Part shown: piece by piece, positions 29,668 to 40,277 of the stretch
Numbering within the stretch: position 1 is the stretch's first letter
Layout of the letters: each line of letters starts with the position of its first letter
Assembly (NCBI GenBank): GCA_001549895.1
Contig: AP014719.1
Coordinates: 1,860,001 to 1,924,000 of the forward strand
Direction of reading: 5' to 3'
DNA from: Arthrobacter sp. Hiyo8
GTDB taxonomy: Bacteria; Actinomycetota; Actinomycetes; Actinomycetales; Micrococcaceae
Length of the DNA stretch: 64,000 nt
Notes under the pieces: generated by a model
Seen by the model: the letters and a program-made list of their open reading frames with translations, nothing else
The model's database searches: none
Told to the model about the DNA's origin: nothing
Position numbers and translations under genes: made by a program

Positions 29668-32248
29668 TCAAGATCCCTCCAGAGAAGCGGCCGGCAGGAC
29701 CACTCCCAGGGTTCCGTCCACGAGCACACGCTGGCCGTCAACCAAGGTGCTGGTGCCCGAACCGGTGCCCATAACGGCCGGAATCCCGTACTCCCTCGCA
29801 ACAATCGCCGCATGCGAGCCGAGCCCACCGGCGTCCACCACAACCGCGGCTGCCCGCTGGAACAGCGGCGTCCAGGCGGGGTTGGTGTACGGGCAGACGA
29901 GGACCTCTCCGCTGCGCAGCCGTCCGAACTCTGCCGGCGTACGGATCACACGAACCGGCCGGTTGCTTGGCTGCGGCTGGCTGCAGTGCCGGAGACGAGG
30001 ACCCCTTCCATCTGGCGACCCGGGTGGCCTCGGCCAAAGAGCAAAGCCGGATCGAGCAACGGGATGCCTTCGAGTTCTCTCCGCTTCGCCGCCCGAGCCA
30101 GAACCAGCGGCCTGAGACGGTCGCGGAGCGAAGCCGGCAGCGCGCCGTCGTCGTTGTCTGTGATGGACTCAAGTTCCTCGAACCGCAGGTGATGGATTTC
30201 GTCCGGCTCCTCGAGCACCCCGGCGAGCACCAGCCGGCGGCCGAGTTCCCGGTACGCCCGGCGGATCGGCGGTATGGCCTTGGTGGCGTAGAAATGGCTG
30301 TCCTCGCGGAACGCCATGCCGGCTTGGGCGGACTCGACGGCGGCGAGCACCCTCCGCCGTAGCGGTTCGAACCGGAGAGCCGGGTGGCGTTTCAATTCCG
30401 CAAGCGCATTCCCGGCCTGGTCCGCTTTTAGGGCCGCTCTCCCGACATGGCCTTGACCAGCCCAAGGACCACTTCGGGGGCATCGGACCACGTGGGCGAA
30501 CTGCTGAGGACAACGCTCGTGGTTTCACGGTGGCCATACTCGAGTTGGAACGCGTCGAAGGCCTCACGGAATGCACGATGTCCGGATTCTTTTTCCAGCA
30601 GCCCAAGGATTTCGCGAGGGTCCGACTCAAGGAGCGCGCGCGACAGCCCGGGATCGTCCGCCGCGATGGAAGCGAGCCGCTCAAGTGCCCGGTTTGCCTG
30701 GCTCGTCCGGGTTTCCGCCCCAGCGATCAGCGAGGGCGCAAGCTTGATCTTGCCCAGGAGCAGAAGCATGAAACGCATCTTCAGCACCGGCACCGGAATG
30801 CCGGGCAGGTAGGAGACCCTCAAATCCGTGATGCCCTGCATCGCCGCGAAGCATTCCGGGCAAATGCAACAACCGCACTCCACCGCAGCGGGCCGAGGTC
30901 CTTGCCGTTCAGCCTTTCAATGTTGTCGATAAACAGGGAGAAACGTGGATCCCGGGTCCAGTTGGCGGCTTTGAACCGCCTCGACCGGTGCAGCAAGGAC
31001 ACCGGCGCGGCAAACGTCCGGATGGTTGGGCGCGGGACGGGTGGGATGAGTTGCACCACCACTCCTTCCTCCTCCGGCAGCAAATCCTCCACCGAGGGGA
31101 AGACCACGCCCACGCTCCCGGCCATGCCATGCAGCATGGCAAGGATTCCCCGGCTCATCCATCCGGATACATCCAAGGGATACGGCCGCGCCTGGAACAT
31201 CTCGATGAAGAACGGCCCCACCCGACGTTGGACCGCGTTGAGGACGGGCGGTTGGGGCGGCAGCGCGGTCATCGGCCTCGACTGCAGCATGTATAGCGTG
31301 CCGCCTGCCGCCGCCCACTCGATGTCCTGTGGCCGGCCGAAATGCCGCTGGGCCTTCTTTCCCAGCGTTGCCAAATCCGCCAATTCCTCCGCGGCGAGCC
31401 CGGGCGTCGCTCCTTGCGTGCCGGAGCTTTCTTGGGTGCCGCCGCCCTCGGCCGCGCTGATCACCACCTCGCGGCCACCGGGCGTGAAACTCAGCACTTT
31501 TCCCGAACCGTCCAAGACGTAGTGTTCCGGCGTCACCCTCCCGGAGACCACGGCCTCCCCAGCCCGGGGTTCGCGTCCACCACCATTTCGCTGCGCTCGC
31601 CCGTGACCGGGTTCGCCGTAAACAGGACGCCCGCCATGGCGGCCGGTACCATTTTTTGCACGACGACGGCGATGGCCACCTCGTGCGGATTGATCCCCTG
31701 CCGTCGCCGATAGGCCATGGCCCGGTCCGTCCACAAGGATGCCCAGCAGTTGGCGACCGCCTGGACTACGTTGTCCCCGCCTTGCACGTTGAGATACGTG
31801 TCCTGTTGGCCGGCGAACGCGGCTCCCGGGAGATCCTCCGCCGTGGCGCTGGAGCGGACCGCGACCGCCCCGCCGCCCAGCCCCGCATAGGCATCGAGGA
31901 TCTCCTGCCGCAGCCAGCCGGGCATTTCCGTCGCGGCAAAAAGGCCCGAAGGGCCGCACCGTCAGCACCCCCGGTGCCGTCACCGGCGTCGGCGTCGGAC
32001 GCACCGCCGTCGGGGGCTTCTTCAGGCCCGACGGACAGAAAGCCGCCCAGCGCGGCACCCACGTTTGTTTCCGCCAGGAAGGACAAGTACGCGCCCGTGG
32101 TGATGATGAAGCCCGGCGGCACCGGGAACCCTTGGCGCACCAACTCCCCCAGCGCGGCACCTTTTCCACCGGCAACTGCGACGTCCCCAACGCCCAAAGC
32201 GGCCAAGGGCGCGGTGGCCCGTGTTGCGTGCCGCTGGGAATCGTCCAT
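29668..32248 (-). CDS. Rifampin-phosphotransferase-like PEP/ATP-dependent enzyme
   Basis: The domain order matches rifampin phosphotransferases and PEP synthases. An ATP-grasp N-terminus (VAGGKGAALGELVRQGFPVP, then VRSSATAEDLPGAAFAGQQDT) is followed by a long middle domain, and the swivelling His domain stands at the very C-terminus (DAGGLGSHAAIVAREYGIP). The end position of the His domain and the 861-residue length fit RPH better than PEP synthase, which has another domain after it. Five missing bases (about 31940, 31562, 30880, 30435 and 29970) were restored. RPH enzymes phosphorylate rifamycins. The substrate here is an inference. Confidence 0.72.
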
Positions 32249-32265
32249 GGCCCGGCTCCCCTGAA

Positions 32266-32288
32266 TTAGAGAACTGCTGGTTCTCTAA
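32266..32288. promoter_or_regulatory. TetR-type operator before the RPH-like gene
   Basis: TTAGAGAAC and its exact complement GTTCTCTAA stand 5 bases apart, ending 17 bases upstream of the start codon. Size and symmetry fit a TetR dimer site, and a TetR gene closes the same operon. Confidence 0.65.
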
Positions 32289-32354
32289 AAGCTACGCTCA
32301 CGCCCATCGCGGCACAATGCTCCACAGCGACTGCTCCAGGATGCGGAAATGACG

Positions 32355-32381
32355 ACGGTCCCGCACCAAAGTGCGGGACCG
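32355..32381 (-). terminator. Hairpin downstream of pckG
   Basis: An 11-bp perfect stem (CGGTCCCGCAC with its complement) around the loop CAAA lies 37 bases beyond the pckG stop. No T-run follows, so its strength as a terminator is uncertain. Confidence 0.5.
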
Positions 32382-32417
32382 CCGTGGGGTCGTGCAGGTG
32401 GACGTCCGTCTGGTGGT

Positions 32418-34243
32418 CTAGGCCAGGCGAGCCTTCAGGCCGTCAAGCTCGGCGAGCAGTGCGGCCGGCAGGGATCCGCCGAACTTTGCGTACCATTCCT
32501 CGATCGATGCCAGTTCGGTTTTCCACTCCGAGGCGTCGACGCGCACTGCGGCTTCCACCTCGGCGGGGGTCATGTCCAGGCCTTCGAGATCGATGGACTC
32601 GCCGGTCGGCACGAAGCCGATGGGAGTCTCGACGGCGTCGGCCTTGCCTTCAAGCCGCTCGATGGCCCACTTGAGGACACGGGCATTGTCACCAAATCCG
32701 GGCCAAGCGAAGCCACCCTCGGCAGTGCGGCGGAACCAGTTGACCAGGAAGATCTTGGGCAGTCGCTCAGGGTTGGCCTTGGCGGACAGGTTGACCCAGT
32801 GGTTCAGGTAGTCGCCTGCGTCGTAGCCGATGAACGGCAGCATGGCCATGGGGTCGCGACGCACAACGCCGACGGCGCCGGCCGCTGCAGCGGTGGTCTC
32901 GGAAGACAGCGTCGAGCCCATGAAGATGCCGTTTGACCAGTCGCGGGCCTCGGTGACCAGCGGGATGGTGGTCTTACGGCGGCCGCCGAAGAGGATCGCG
33001 GAGAGCTCCACGCCCTCGGGGCTGAAGTATTCCTCGGCGAGCATGTCGATCTGGTCGATCGGCGTGCAGAAGCGGGAGTTCGGGTGTGCCGCGGGCTTGT
33101 CGGAGCCGGGAGTCCAGGAGTTGCCCTGCCAGTCAGTCAGGTGCGCCGGAGTTTCCTCCGTCATGCCCTCCCACCACACGCCGCCGTCGTCGGTCAGCGC
33201 AACGTTGGTGAAGATGCTGTTGCCCTTGGCGATGGCGCGCATGGCGTTGGGGTTGGTGCCCCAACCGGTGCCGGGAGCGACGCCGAACAGGCCGGCCTCG
33301 GGGTTGACGGCGCGGAGCTCGCCCTCTTTGCCGAAGCGCATCCAGGTGATGTCGTCGCCGAGGGTCTCCACCTTCCAGCCCTTGATGGTGGGGTCGAGCA
33401 GCGCGAGGTTGGTCTTGCCGCAAGCGGAGGGGAATGCCGCAGAGATGTAGTAGGTCTTCTGCTCGGGCGAAGTCAGCTTCAGGATCAGCATGTGCTCGGC
33501 CAGCCAGCCTTCGTCACGGGCCATGACAGAGGCGATGCGCAGGGCGTAGCACTTCTTGCCGAGGAGGGCGTTGCCACCGTAGCCGGAGCCGTAGGACCAA
33601 ATGGAGCGCTCCTCGGGGAAGTGCACGATCCACTTGTCCGGGTTGCAGGGCCACGCGACGTCGGCCTGGCCGGCTTCCAGCGGAGCGCCCAGGGAGTGCA
33701 GCGCGGGGACAAAGAAAGCGTCGGTCTGCGTGATGCGGTCGAGGACGTCGGTACCGATGCGGGCCATGATGCGCATCGAGGCGACAACGTAGGCGGAGTC
33801 GGTGATCTCGACGCCGAACTTCGGATCTTCGGCATCCAGGTGGCCCATGACGAACGGAATGACGTACATGGTGCGGCCGCGCATGGAGCCGGCGAACAGC
33901 CCGCGCAGCTTCTGCTTCATCTCCGCAGGGCCATCCAGTTGTTGGTGAAGCCGGCGTCGTGTTCCTTCTCAGAGCAGATGAAGGTCTGCTCTTCCACACG
34001 GGCTACGTCCGCGGGATCAGAGAATGCAGCGAAAGAGTTGGGGAAGAGCTCTTGGTTCAGCCTCTTCAGGGTGCCGGCCTCGACGAGCTCGTCGGTCAGC
34101 TTCTTGTTCTCAGCTTCACTGCCGTCAACCCAGTGGATGCGGTCCGGCTGTGTCAGCTCGGCAACTTCCTCCACCCAGGCCAACAGGCGTGCATGCGTAG
34201 TAGGTGCCTTCTCAAGCAACGGCAGTCGCGCCAGATCGCCCAT
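32418..34243 (-). CDS. pckG: Phosphoenolpyruvate carboxykinase (GTP)
   Basis: A 608-residue enzyme, the normal size of GTP-dependent PEPCK. The nucleotide loop [11 protein letters not shown], the metal-site segment GDDITWMRF and the N-terminal TNNWM segment are all present. It converts oxaloacetate to PEP, the entry step of gluconeogenesis. A base is missing near 33930; as printed, the first 108 codons are cut off from the rest. A CRP/GlxR-like site lies about 150 bases upstream. Confidence 0.93.
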
Positions 34244-34390
34244 CGTGGTTCCCTTCCTCGGGTTCAGTGGTGTGTCCTAAATGCTAGGGGTCGCGGAGTA
34301 GACCAATCTGGGCTCGGACATGGGATCTCTTGACCATTTCGGAGCAAAACCCTAAAAATCAAGGATCCGCGTCAGCGATTGGCCAAATTT

Positions 34391-34418
34391 AGTGACCAAG
34401 GTCACATAGACCGGTCTA
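34391..34418. promoter_or_regulatory. CRP/GlxR-like box plus adjoining palindrome upstream of pckG
   Basis: On the pckG strand 34391-34406 reads TGTGACCTTGGTCACT, one mismatch from the TGTGA-N6-TCACA sites of CRP/GlxR. It is followed at once by TAGACCGGTCTA (34407-34418), a perfect 12-base palindrome. The pair lies 148 bases upstream of pckG and about 105 bases ahead of tRNA-Arg. GlxR control of gluconeogenic genes is known in corynebacteria. Confidence 0.5.
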
Positions 34419-34524
34419 GTTAGGCAGATTACACCGCGTCGATTTGGCACGAACGGGGATCTCGCGTAAAGTTTATTGAGGTTCGAGGGGGAACGAGTTT
34501 GAAACTCCCGAGAATCACCAAGAT

Positions 34525-34598
<74 letters not shown>

Positions 34599-34604
34599 CA
34601 AATG

Positions 34605-34638
34605 AAGACCCGCACCGGACCCGGTGCGGGTCTTTTTT
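34605..34638 (+). terminator. Intrinsic terminator after tRNA-Arg
   Basis: A 12-bp stem (GACCCGCACCGG with its complement) is followed by TTTTTT. It stands 7 bases after the tRNA and is the clearest terminator in the window. Confidence 0.9.
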
Positions 34639-34675
34639 CGTCAAATTCCGGGCCGGGTTGGTTGGCGCGCCTCGT

Positions 34676-35965
34676 GGGTTATAGGACAAAACGTGTGTAA
34701 ATCCCGCGCGTGTCACGTGCGTCCTGCCCAACCTTTGCGGGCCCAGAGGCCTTCCTCTGCGGTGGCTGTGTTGCCGTATTCCTCGGGTCCGTGTGGCTGC
34801 TCGACGGCGGTTTGGGCCGCCGGGCGTGTGGGTGTGTATTGCTCGGGGCGGATGAGCTGGGCGGGCTGGTCCGGAGTTTCGCTGTGGAGATAGAGGTACC
34901 ACTCGATGGCCCGCTTCTGGTGCTCTTCGCTCATCCCGCGGTGGGCCCGCAGAATCAGGCGCAGCTGCGCGTTCGTGCCGCCTTCGATCCGGTTTGTCGT
35001 GGCCGCGATATCGAGTCCTGTGAACTCGGTACGCAGGTAGGTGAACAGGCTCCCTGCTTGGCTGAGCCGCTCCAAGAGGCGATAGGCCTTCCGGAGCCGG
35101 TCATGGGTAAACCACCAGGCCTGATTCGCCCGCACCCACGCCGGTGCCGGGGAGGCTGCGGTGCGGTAAGTCCGGGCCCGGACCAGTTGCCCGTGGTTCT
35201 GGTACCAGTCATTGAGGTGGCCGAGCCACGCCGCGGCCTGCGCGGGTGTGCTGATCCGTGTCAGGGCCCGGCCAAGGCGCAGGAGAGCTTTGCCGGCCTC
35301 GGTCCTGGGCCTGCTGGTCAGGTAGGTGCGCACGTTGCGCTGGACATGGACCAGGCAGCGCTGAATGGCGGTATCCGACCAGCAGTCAGAGAGCGCGGCG
35401 GCGATCCCGGAACCACCGTCGGTGATCACCACCCGCGGAGCCGGAAAACGTCCAAGCAACGCCGCCCACGCGGCCTTCTTCTCGGTGTCGCACCACTGCC
35501 AGCCGATCACATGCTCACCGGCGATCGCGATCAGGCAGCACCACGAGCCGACGTAGATCCCGTCGATCTGGACCTGGTCATGGATCTCGCCCGTGGCCGG
35601 AATCGCGGGGGCAATATTCCAGCACCACGCCGTGCGGCGCCGGAAGGACCGGGCCGTACCGAACGAGTCAACCAGCGCTTGGCCGCCGGTACCCAGCAGC
35701 CAGCCCAGAAACGCACCCAGCTCCGCACGCCGGCTCACATCCGGGCGTTCACCCGAGCGGCTCGCCCCGCATTCCAGGCACCGGTAGCGCTGCTTACCCG
35801 CGGCCGTTTTCCCGTTCCGTACCAGCGCCTGACCGCAGACCAGACATTCCAGAGATATGCAAGCACCCCAGCCACCCTAAGCTTCCAAAGCTTAGCTACC
35901 CCGAAATTCGCCCGCCAACACTGGGAAGCAGGCACAATCCATACACACGTTTTGTCCTATAACCC
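34676..35965. mobile_element. Complete insertion sequence, IS256 family / IS1249 group
   Basis: The 1290-bp element has 24-nt perfect terminal inverted repeats beginning GGGTTATAGGACAAAACG (34676-34699 and 35942-35965). It is flanked by an 8-bp target duplication CGCCTCGT at 34668-34675 and 35966-35973. It contains one transposase gene on the minus strand. Eight-base duplications fit the IS256 family. It sits 38 bases downstream of the tRNA-Arg terminator. Confidence 0.92.
34713..35875 (-). CDS. IS1249-type transposase
   Basis: The N-terminus carries a zinc-ribbon-like pattern (CLVCGQALVRNGKTAAGKQR, then YRCLECG). The catalytic Asp, Asp and Glu are visible in QIDGIYVGSW, VITDGGSG and TTNRIEGGTNAQL, separated as in mutator-type/IS256 transposases, and a CLVHVQRNV segment follows the second Asp. 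One G appears lost near 35849; with it, GTG 35875 opens a 387-residue protein. Without it, translation could begin only at an internal GTG (35738), losing the zinc ribbon. Confidence 0.85.
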
Positions 35966-35983
35966 CGCCTCGTCTCGTGGGTT

Positions 35984-36401
35984 GCGCGCGCCGTCCTGAC
36001 CCTCTTTGCCGCCCACGGCCACCACATGACGAGACTCGCCGTGTCGTAAGCGCTTTCCCAAACCAAAGAAGGTCAGGAAGGGCAGCCCTTCAAGAACCCG
36101 AAGGACTCCCCGGCACTACGCGGCCAGCAGACCTCACTCCACGGCGGAGGTGCGCCTACGATTCTGCTGGATCACAAGCACTCCCCGGGGCCGGCACCCT
36201 TGGAATCACACGGCCAGGGACCTTCGGCAGGGGAATGATCCAGCAGAATCCGACACCTGCCCAGGGCATCGCTCTACGATCCAACGTGCAAGCCGACGCG
36301 CGCGCCGTCCTGACCCTCTTTGCCGCCCCACGGCCACCACATGACGAGACTCGCCGTGTCGTAAGCGCTTTCCCAAACCAAAGAAGCTCAGGAAGGGCAG
36401 C
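35984..36401. repeat. Repeat-rich gap: two ~103-nt direct copies around a hairpin
   Basis: Copies at 35984-36086 and 36298-36401 are identical except for one substitution (GGTCAGG against GCTCAGG) and one base in a C run (CCC against CCCC). Between them, 14-nt perfect arms at 36161-36174 and 36236-36249 (ATTCTGCTGGATCA) form a hairpin about 90 nt long. No convincing gene is present between the insertion sequence and the regulator ending at 36490. Confidence 0.75.
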
Positions 36402-36428
36402 GTCTCCGGGGGTTGCGCGCAAAAGGCA

Positions 36429-36470
36429 AGGGCCGCCGTCGTACTTCATGAAAAGTACGACGGCGGCCCT
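36429..36470 (-). terminator. Strong hairpin behind the FadR-family regulator
   Basis: Perfect 18-bp arms (36429-36446 and 36453-36470) surround a 6-nt loop, 20 bases beyond the regulator's stop. On the minus strand a CTTTT stretch follows shortly after. It probably terminates the regulator transcript. Confidence 0.75.
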
Positions 36471-36489
36471 CGGGCTTGGGTGCCAGGCC

Positions 36490-37217
36490 TCAGACTGCGA
36501 CGGCCTCGCTGATGCGGCGGCGAATTCCGTCGAAGTGACGGTTGAGCAGTTCGGCGGCCGCGAGCTTGTCGCCGGTTGCGACGGCGGTATAGATGCTTCG
36601 GTGCATGGCCGCGGTGGCTACAAGATCTTCGTTGTCGGAGCCGATCTCCACGTGGATCTTCCGGTAGACCTTCCAGAAAACGCCCATGAGATTGATGAGG
36701 AGCTCGTTGTTCAACGGCTCGAACAGCCGGCGGTGGAACTCAGCGTCGGCGGCTACGAAGTTCTCGCCGGAGGCTGCGAGCTCCTCCATCCGCTTGACGG
36801 CCTCTTCGATCAGGGCGAGCTGTTCAGCGGTCATCACATCCATGGAGGATCCGATCAGCCCCGATTCGAGGGCCTGGCGCACGTCCACCAGTTGCAGCGC
36901 CTCGAGCCCCTGGTGGCGCAGGGACAAGCGGCCCGGAACGTCAGGCCGTCGGCGAGCGCCTCGAAGTTGCTCGGGGCGACGAACATGCCAAAGCCGTGGC
37001 GGATCTCGATGACACCGAGCGCCTGCAGCACTTTCAGCGATTCGCGCAGGGTGTTGCGCCCTACCCCCAACGCCACGGAGAGTTCATTTTCCGTGGGCAA
37101 AGGATCGCCCGCTTCGAGCTCGCGCTCGAGGATCAATTCCATAATGTCCGACTGAAGGGCCCTGAGCCGGGCCTGTGCGCTGAACCGCGCCTGCGGAACG
37201 ACACCGGAAGTGGTCAT
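36490..37217 (-). CDS. nanR: GntR/FadR-family regulator of the sialic-acid-type cluster
   Basis: An N-terminal GntR winged helix (LRALQSDIMELILERELEAG, then LPTENELSVALGVGRNTLRE) is followed by an all-helical FCD effector domain. One base is missing near 36932, at the join between the domains; repair gives 242 residues. ATG 37217 follows AAGGAGAG. It is divergent from the transport and catabolic genes. The gap between them holds a perfect palindrome and a half copy of it, the usual arrangement for a local repressor that responds to the pathway's sugar. Confidence 0.75.
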
Positions 37218-37346
37218 GGCTCTCCTTGCAAAAGTACCCCTCCCTGGCCCGGATCCTTTCAGGACCGGGGACAAGGAATCAGTGCAGTGTTAATGTTGAG
37301 GTGAGCCTAGCGCCCACCGTGGATATAGTGCTTCGCAACATACAAT

Positions 37347-37355
37347 ATCGGATGT
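37347..37355. promoter_or_regulatory. Half-site of the nan operator motif
   Basis: ATCGGATGT, the arm of the palindrome at 37545, recurs here 130 bases upstream of the regulator's start codon. It may serve autoregulation. Confidence 0.4.
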
Positions 37356-37544
37356 CCCATCTCCTTGATAGATGTTCGCCTTTATTTTTCACCGAGCCCC
37401 GGGCCCGAATCTCGCAGGGTAAACCGCGGCGCCGCGCCACCGGCAGCACTCCGGCAGCACCGCCGCGACCGCTCCTCCGGCCACCAGTGATCCAGATCTC
37501 GCTTGACGACTTCATGTGACCACCCTTACAGTTTCTTTACGAGC

Positions 37545-37565
37545 ATCGGATGTCCTACATCCGAT
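37545..37565. promoter_or_regulatory. Candidate NanR operator
   Basis: ATCGGATGT and its perfect complement ACATCCGAT are separated by CCT, forming a 21-bp dyad that ends 30 bases before the binding-protein start codon. The 378-bp gap around it holds no gene; besides this dyad and the half-site at 37347 I see only a lower-GC stretch suited to promoters. Confidence 0.65.
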
Positions 37566-37595
37566 AACCAGAAAACTTGAATGGTGAGGCATCTT

Positions 37596-39220
37596 ATGAG
37601 CAACACGATTAACACCCTGCCGCTGGTCAGCGACGCCAGCCGACGCAACTTCCTCAAGCTGACCGGGGCGATTGGAGCCGCGGCAGCGTTCACGGCCACC
37701 CTGTCGGCATGTGGCGGTCCTGCCTCCACCACAACGGGCGCAGCAAACAACACTGCGGCGGTCAACAAGGATCTCACCATCGAAGCAGGCATCTCCTATG
37801 CCCTGTCCACGGGTTTCGACCCGATGACGTCCTCCGGTGCCACGCCGCAGGCCGCCAACCTGCACGTCTTCGAAGGCCTCGTGGAACTCCACCCCGCCAC
37901 CCGCGAGCCTTACAACGCGCTGGCCGCCAGCGACCCAAGAAGGTCAACGACACCACGTACCAGGTGACCATCCGCGAAGGTGCCAAGTTCCACAACGGCG
38001 CCCCTGTCACCACCGACGATGTTGTCTACTCCTTCACCCGCGTGATGGACCCGGCCAACAAGTCCTTGTTCTCCCAGTTCATTCCCTTCATCAAGGACGT
38101 CAAGGCCCTCGATGCCAAGACAGTCGAGTTCTCGCTGAAATATCCTTTCCCCGGATTCGGACCCCGAATCTCCGTGGTGAAGGTGGTGCCGAAGGCGTTG
38201 GCCTCTGCCGATCAGAAGGGATTCGATGCCAAGCCCGTCGGTTCCGGCCCCTACAAGCTGATTTCGGCAGTCAAGGACGACAAGATCGTCTTCGAAGCAT
38301 TCGCCGACTACAACGGTCCCAAGCCGGCACTCGCCAAGGGCATGACCTGGCTGCTGCTCTCGGACGCGGCCGCCCGTGTCACGGCAGTCCAGTCAGGCCG
38401 CGTCCAGGCGATCGAAGACGTCCCGTACCTGGACATGGACGGGCTCAAGTCCAAGACCCGCGTTGAATCCGTGCAGTCCTTCGGCATGCTGTTCCTGATG
38501 TTCAACTGCGCCAAGGCCCCGTTCGACAACAAGCTGGTCCGCCAGGCACTCCACTATGGACTGGACAAAGACGCCATCATCAAGAAGGCCTTGTTCGGCA
38601 ATGCCAAGGCTGCGTCGTCGTACTTCCAAGAGGGCCACCCGGACTACGTCAAGGCCAAGAACGTCTACGGTTACGATCCCCAGAAGGCCGCGGACCTCCT
38701 CAAGCAAGCCGGCGTGAGCAACCTCGAATTCGAGCTGCTCACCACCGATACTGCCTGGGTCAAGGACGTTGCCCCGCTGATGCTTGAATCCTGGAACAAG
38801 ATCCCGGGCGTCAAGGTCACCGCAAAGAACCTGCAGTCCGGCGCCTTGTACTCGGACAGGGTTGGCAAGGCCGACTTCTCCGTGGTTGCGGCCCCGGGCG
38901 ACCCTTCCGTCTTCGGCAACGACGCAGACCTGCTCTTGAGCTGGTTCTACTCCGGCGCCACCTGGATGGCCAAGCGCGCCTACTGGACCACTCCGGAGAG
39001 CGCCACCCTCCAGGGCCTGATGGACAAGGGCTCGCAGGCCGCAGCCGCCGACGCGAAGAAGATCACCGGCCAGATCGTGGACCTCGTCTCGGACGAAGTC
39101 CCGCTGTACCCGCTCTTCCACCGCCAGCTCCCCAGTGCATGGGACGAAAAGAAGCTCTCAGGCTTCAAGCCGCTGCCCACCACGGGACTGTCCTTCATCG
39201 GCGTCGGCCGCACGTCCTAG
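37596..39220 (+). CDS. Tat-exported lipoprotein, ABC solute-binding protein (family 5)
   Basis: The N-terminus has a twin-arginine signal ([13 protein letters not shown]) ending in the lipobox LSACGG, so the protein should be folded in the cytoplasm, exported by Tat and lipidated. The mature part is a family 5 peptide/nickel/sugar-binding protein ([45 protein letters not shown]). One C is missing near 37937; repair gives 541 residues. Its place at the head of a nan-type cluster suggests a sialic acid ligand, as in the corynebacterial and haemophilus Sat systems. ATG 37596 follows GAGG. Confidence 0.8.
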
Positions 39221-39225
39221 CCACA

Positions 39226-39291
39226 CCCAACTGGCTCGCATTTGTTGTCGTTTAGACGGCTCAAAACGACACTTACTGCGAGTCAGTTGGG
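39226..39291. repeat. Intergenic palindrome inside the transporter operon
   Basis: Arms 39226-39253 and 39263-39291 pair with several mismatches around the loop AGACGGCTC. The outer parts CCCAACTG and the inner GTCGTTTT are well conserved. It lies between the binding-protein and first permease genes, a common site for a hairpin that raises the level of upstream mRNA. Confidence 0.7.
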
Positions 39292-39318
39292 CCCCGCACC
39301 AAAGCAACCGGAGAACAA

Positions 39319-40275
39319 ATGGTCATGATATTGCGTCTGCTTGGACGTAGGCTCGCGGCATTGCCCTTGATGATCCTGGGCATCACGCTGCTGGTCTTCC
39401 TCGTCCTTCAAGCAGCCCCAGGCGACCAGGCCAGCACGGCCCTCGGCGAAGGCGCCAGCGAGGCCGCCAAACAGCAGTACCGCCAGGACAACGGCCTGAA
39501 CGATCCCCTGTTCGTCCAGTACTTCCGTTTCCTCGGCAGGCTCCTGCAGCTCGATCTCGGCGTGACCACCCCGCCGTCCAAGTCGGTGGCAAGCATGATC
39601 GCGTCTGCCTTCCCGCTAACCCTCCAGCTGACGTTCCTCGGCGTGATCATCGCCGTCGTGCTCTCGCTGGTATTCGGCATCATCGGCGCCCTTTACCGCG
39701 ACAAGTGGCAGGACCAACTGGTCCGGATCTTCTCCATCGCGGCCATCGCCACCCCGTCCTTCTGGCTTGGCATCCTGCTCATTCAGTGGTTCGCGCTCGG
39801 TGACAACCCTCTGTTTCCCTCGGGCGGGATCGCGACGCCGGAGTCCGGCTTCGGCGGTTGGCTCAACTCGATGGCGCTCCCGGCCCTCGCTCTCGGCATT
39901 CCGGTCTCCGCTTCCCTGATCCGCGTGGTCCGCACGTCCATGGTGGAGGAACTGGACCGCGACTACGTCCGGACAGCCATTGGCAACGGAGTTCCTTACC
40001 GCGAGGTGGTTTCCCGGAACGTCCTGCGCAACGCGCTCGTGACTCCGGTGACCGTGCTGGGACTCAGGATCGGCTACCTCCTGGGCGGCGCCGTCGTGAT
40101 TGAAATGATCTTCGCCCTTCCGGGCATGGGCCAGCTGATCCTCAACGGCATCACCAACCTGGACGTCAACCTGGTCCAGGGCGTGGTCCTCACCATCTCG
40201 GTCACCTTCGTTCTGGTGAACATCGTGGTGGACCTCCTGTACCTGCTCATCAACCCCCGAATCAGGACGGTATAG
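39319..40275 (+). CDS. ABC transporter permease, DppB type
   Basis: This intact gene of 318 residues has six membrane helices. The EAA-type coupling loop reads YREVVSRNVLRNALVTPVTV, followed by the family's LLGGAVVIEMIFALPGMGQL. It forms half of the membrane channel with the DppC domain of the next gene, which begins 3 bases after its stop. GGAGAA stands ahead of ATG 39319. Confidence 0.88.
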   Translation: MVMILRLLGRRLAALPLMILGITLLVFLVLQAAPGDQASTALGEGASEAAKQQYRQDNGLNDPLFVQYFRFLGRLLQLDLGVTTPPSKSVASMIASAFPLTLQLTFLGVIIAVVLSLVFGIIGALYRDKWQDQLVRIFSIAAIATPSFWLGILLIQWFALGDNPLFPSGGIATPESGFGGWLNSMALPALALGIPVSASLIRVVRTSMVEELDRDYVRTAIGNGVPYREVVSRNVLRNALVTPVTVLGLRIGYLLGGAVVIEMIFALPGMGQLILNGITNLDVNLVQGVVLTISVTFVLVNIVVDLLYLLINPRIRTV

Positions 40276-40277
40276 CC

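Noticed and set aside
34710..35999. Long plus-strand frame of 429 codons over the insertion sequence
   Set aside because: It is the antisense of the transposase, whose minus-strand frame has zinc-ribbon and DDE residues. The plus-strand product is Arg/Pro-rich without a domain.
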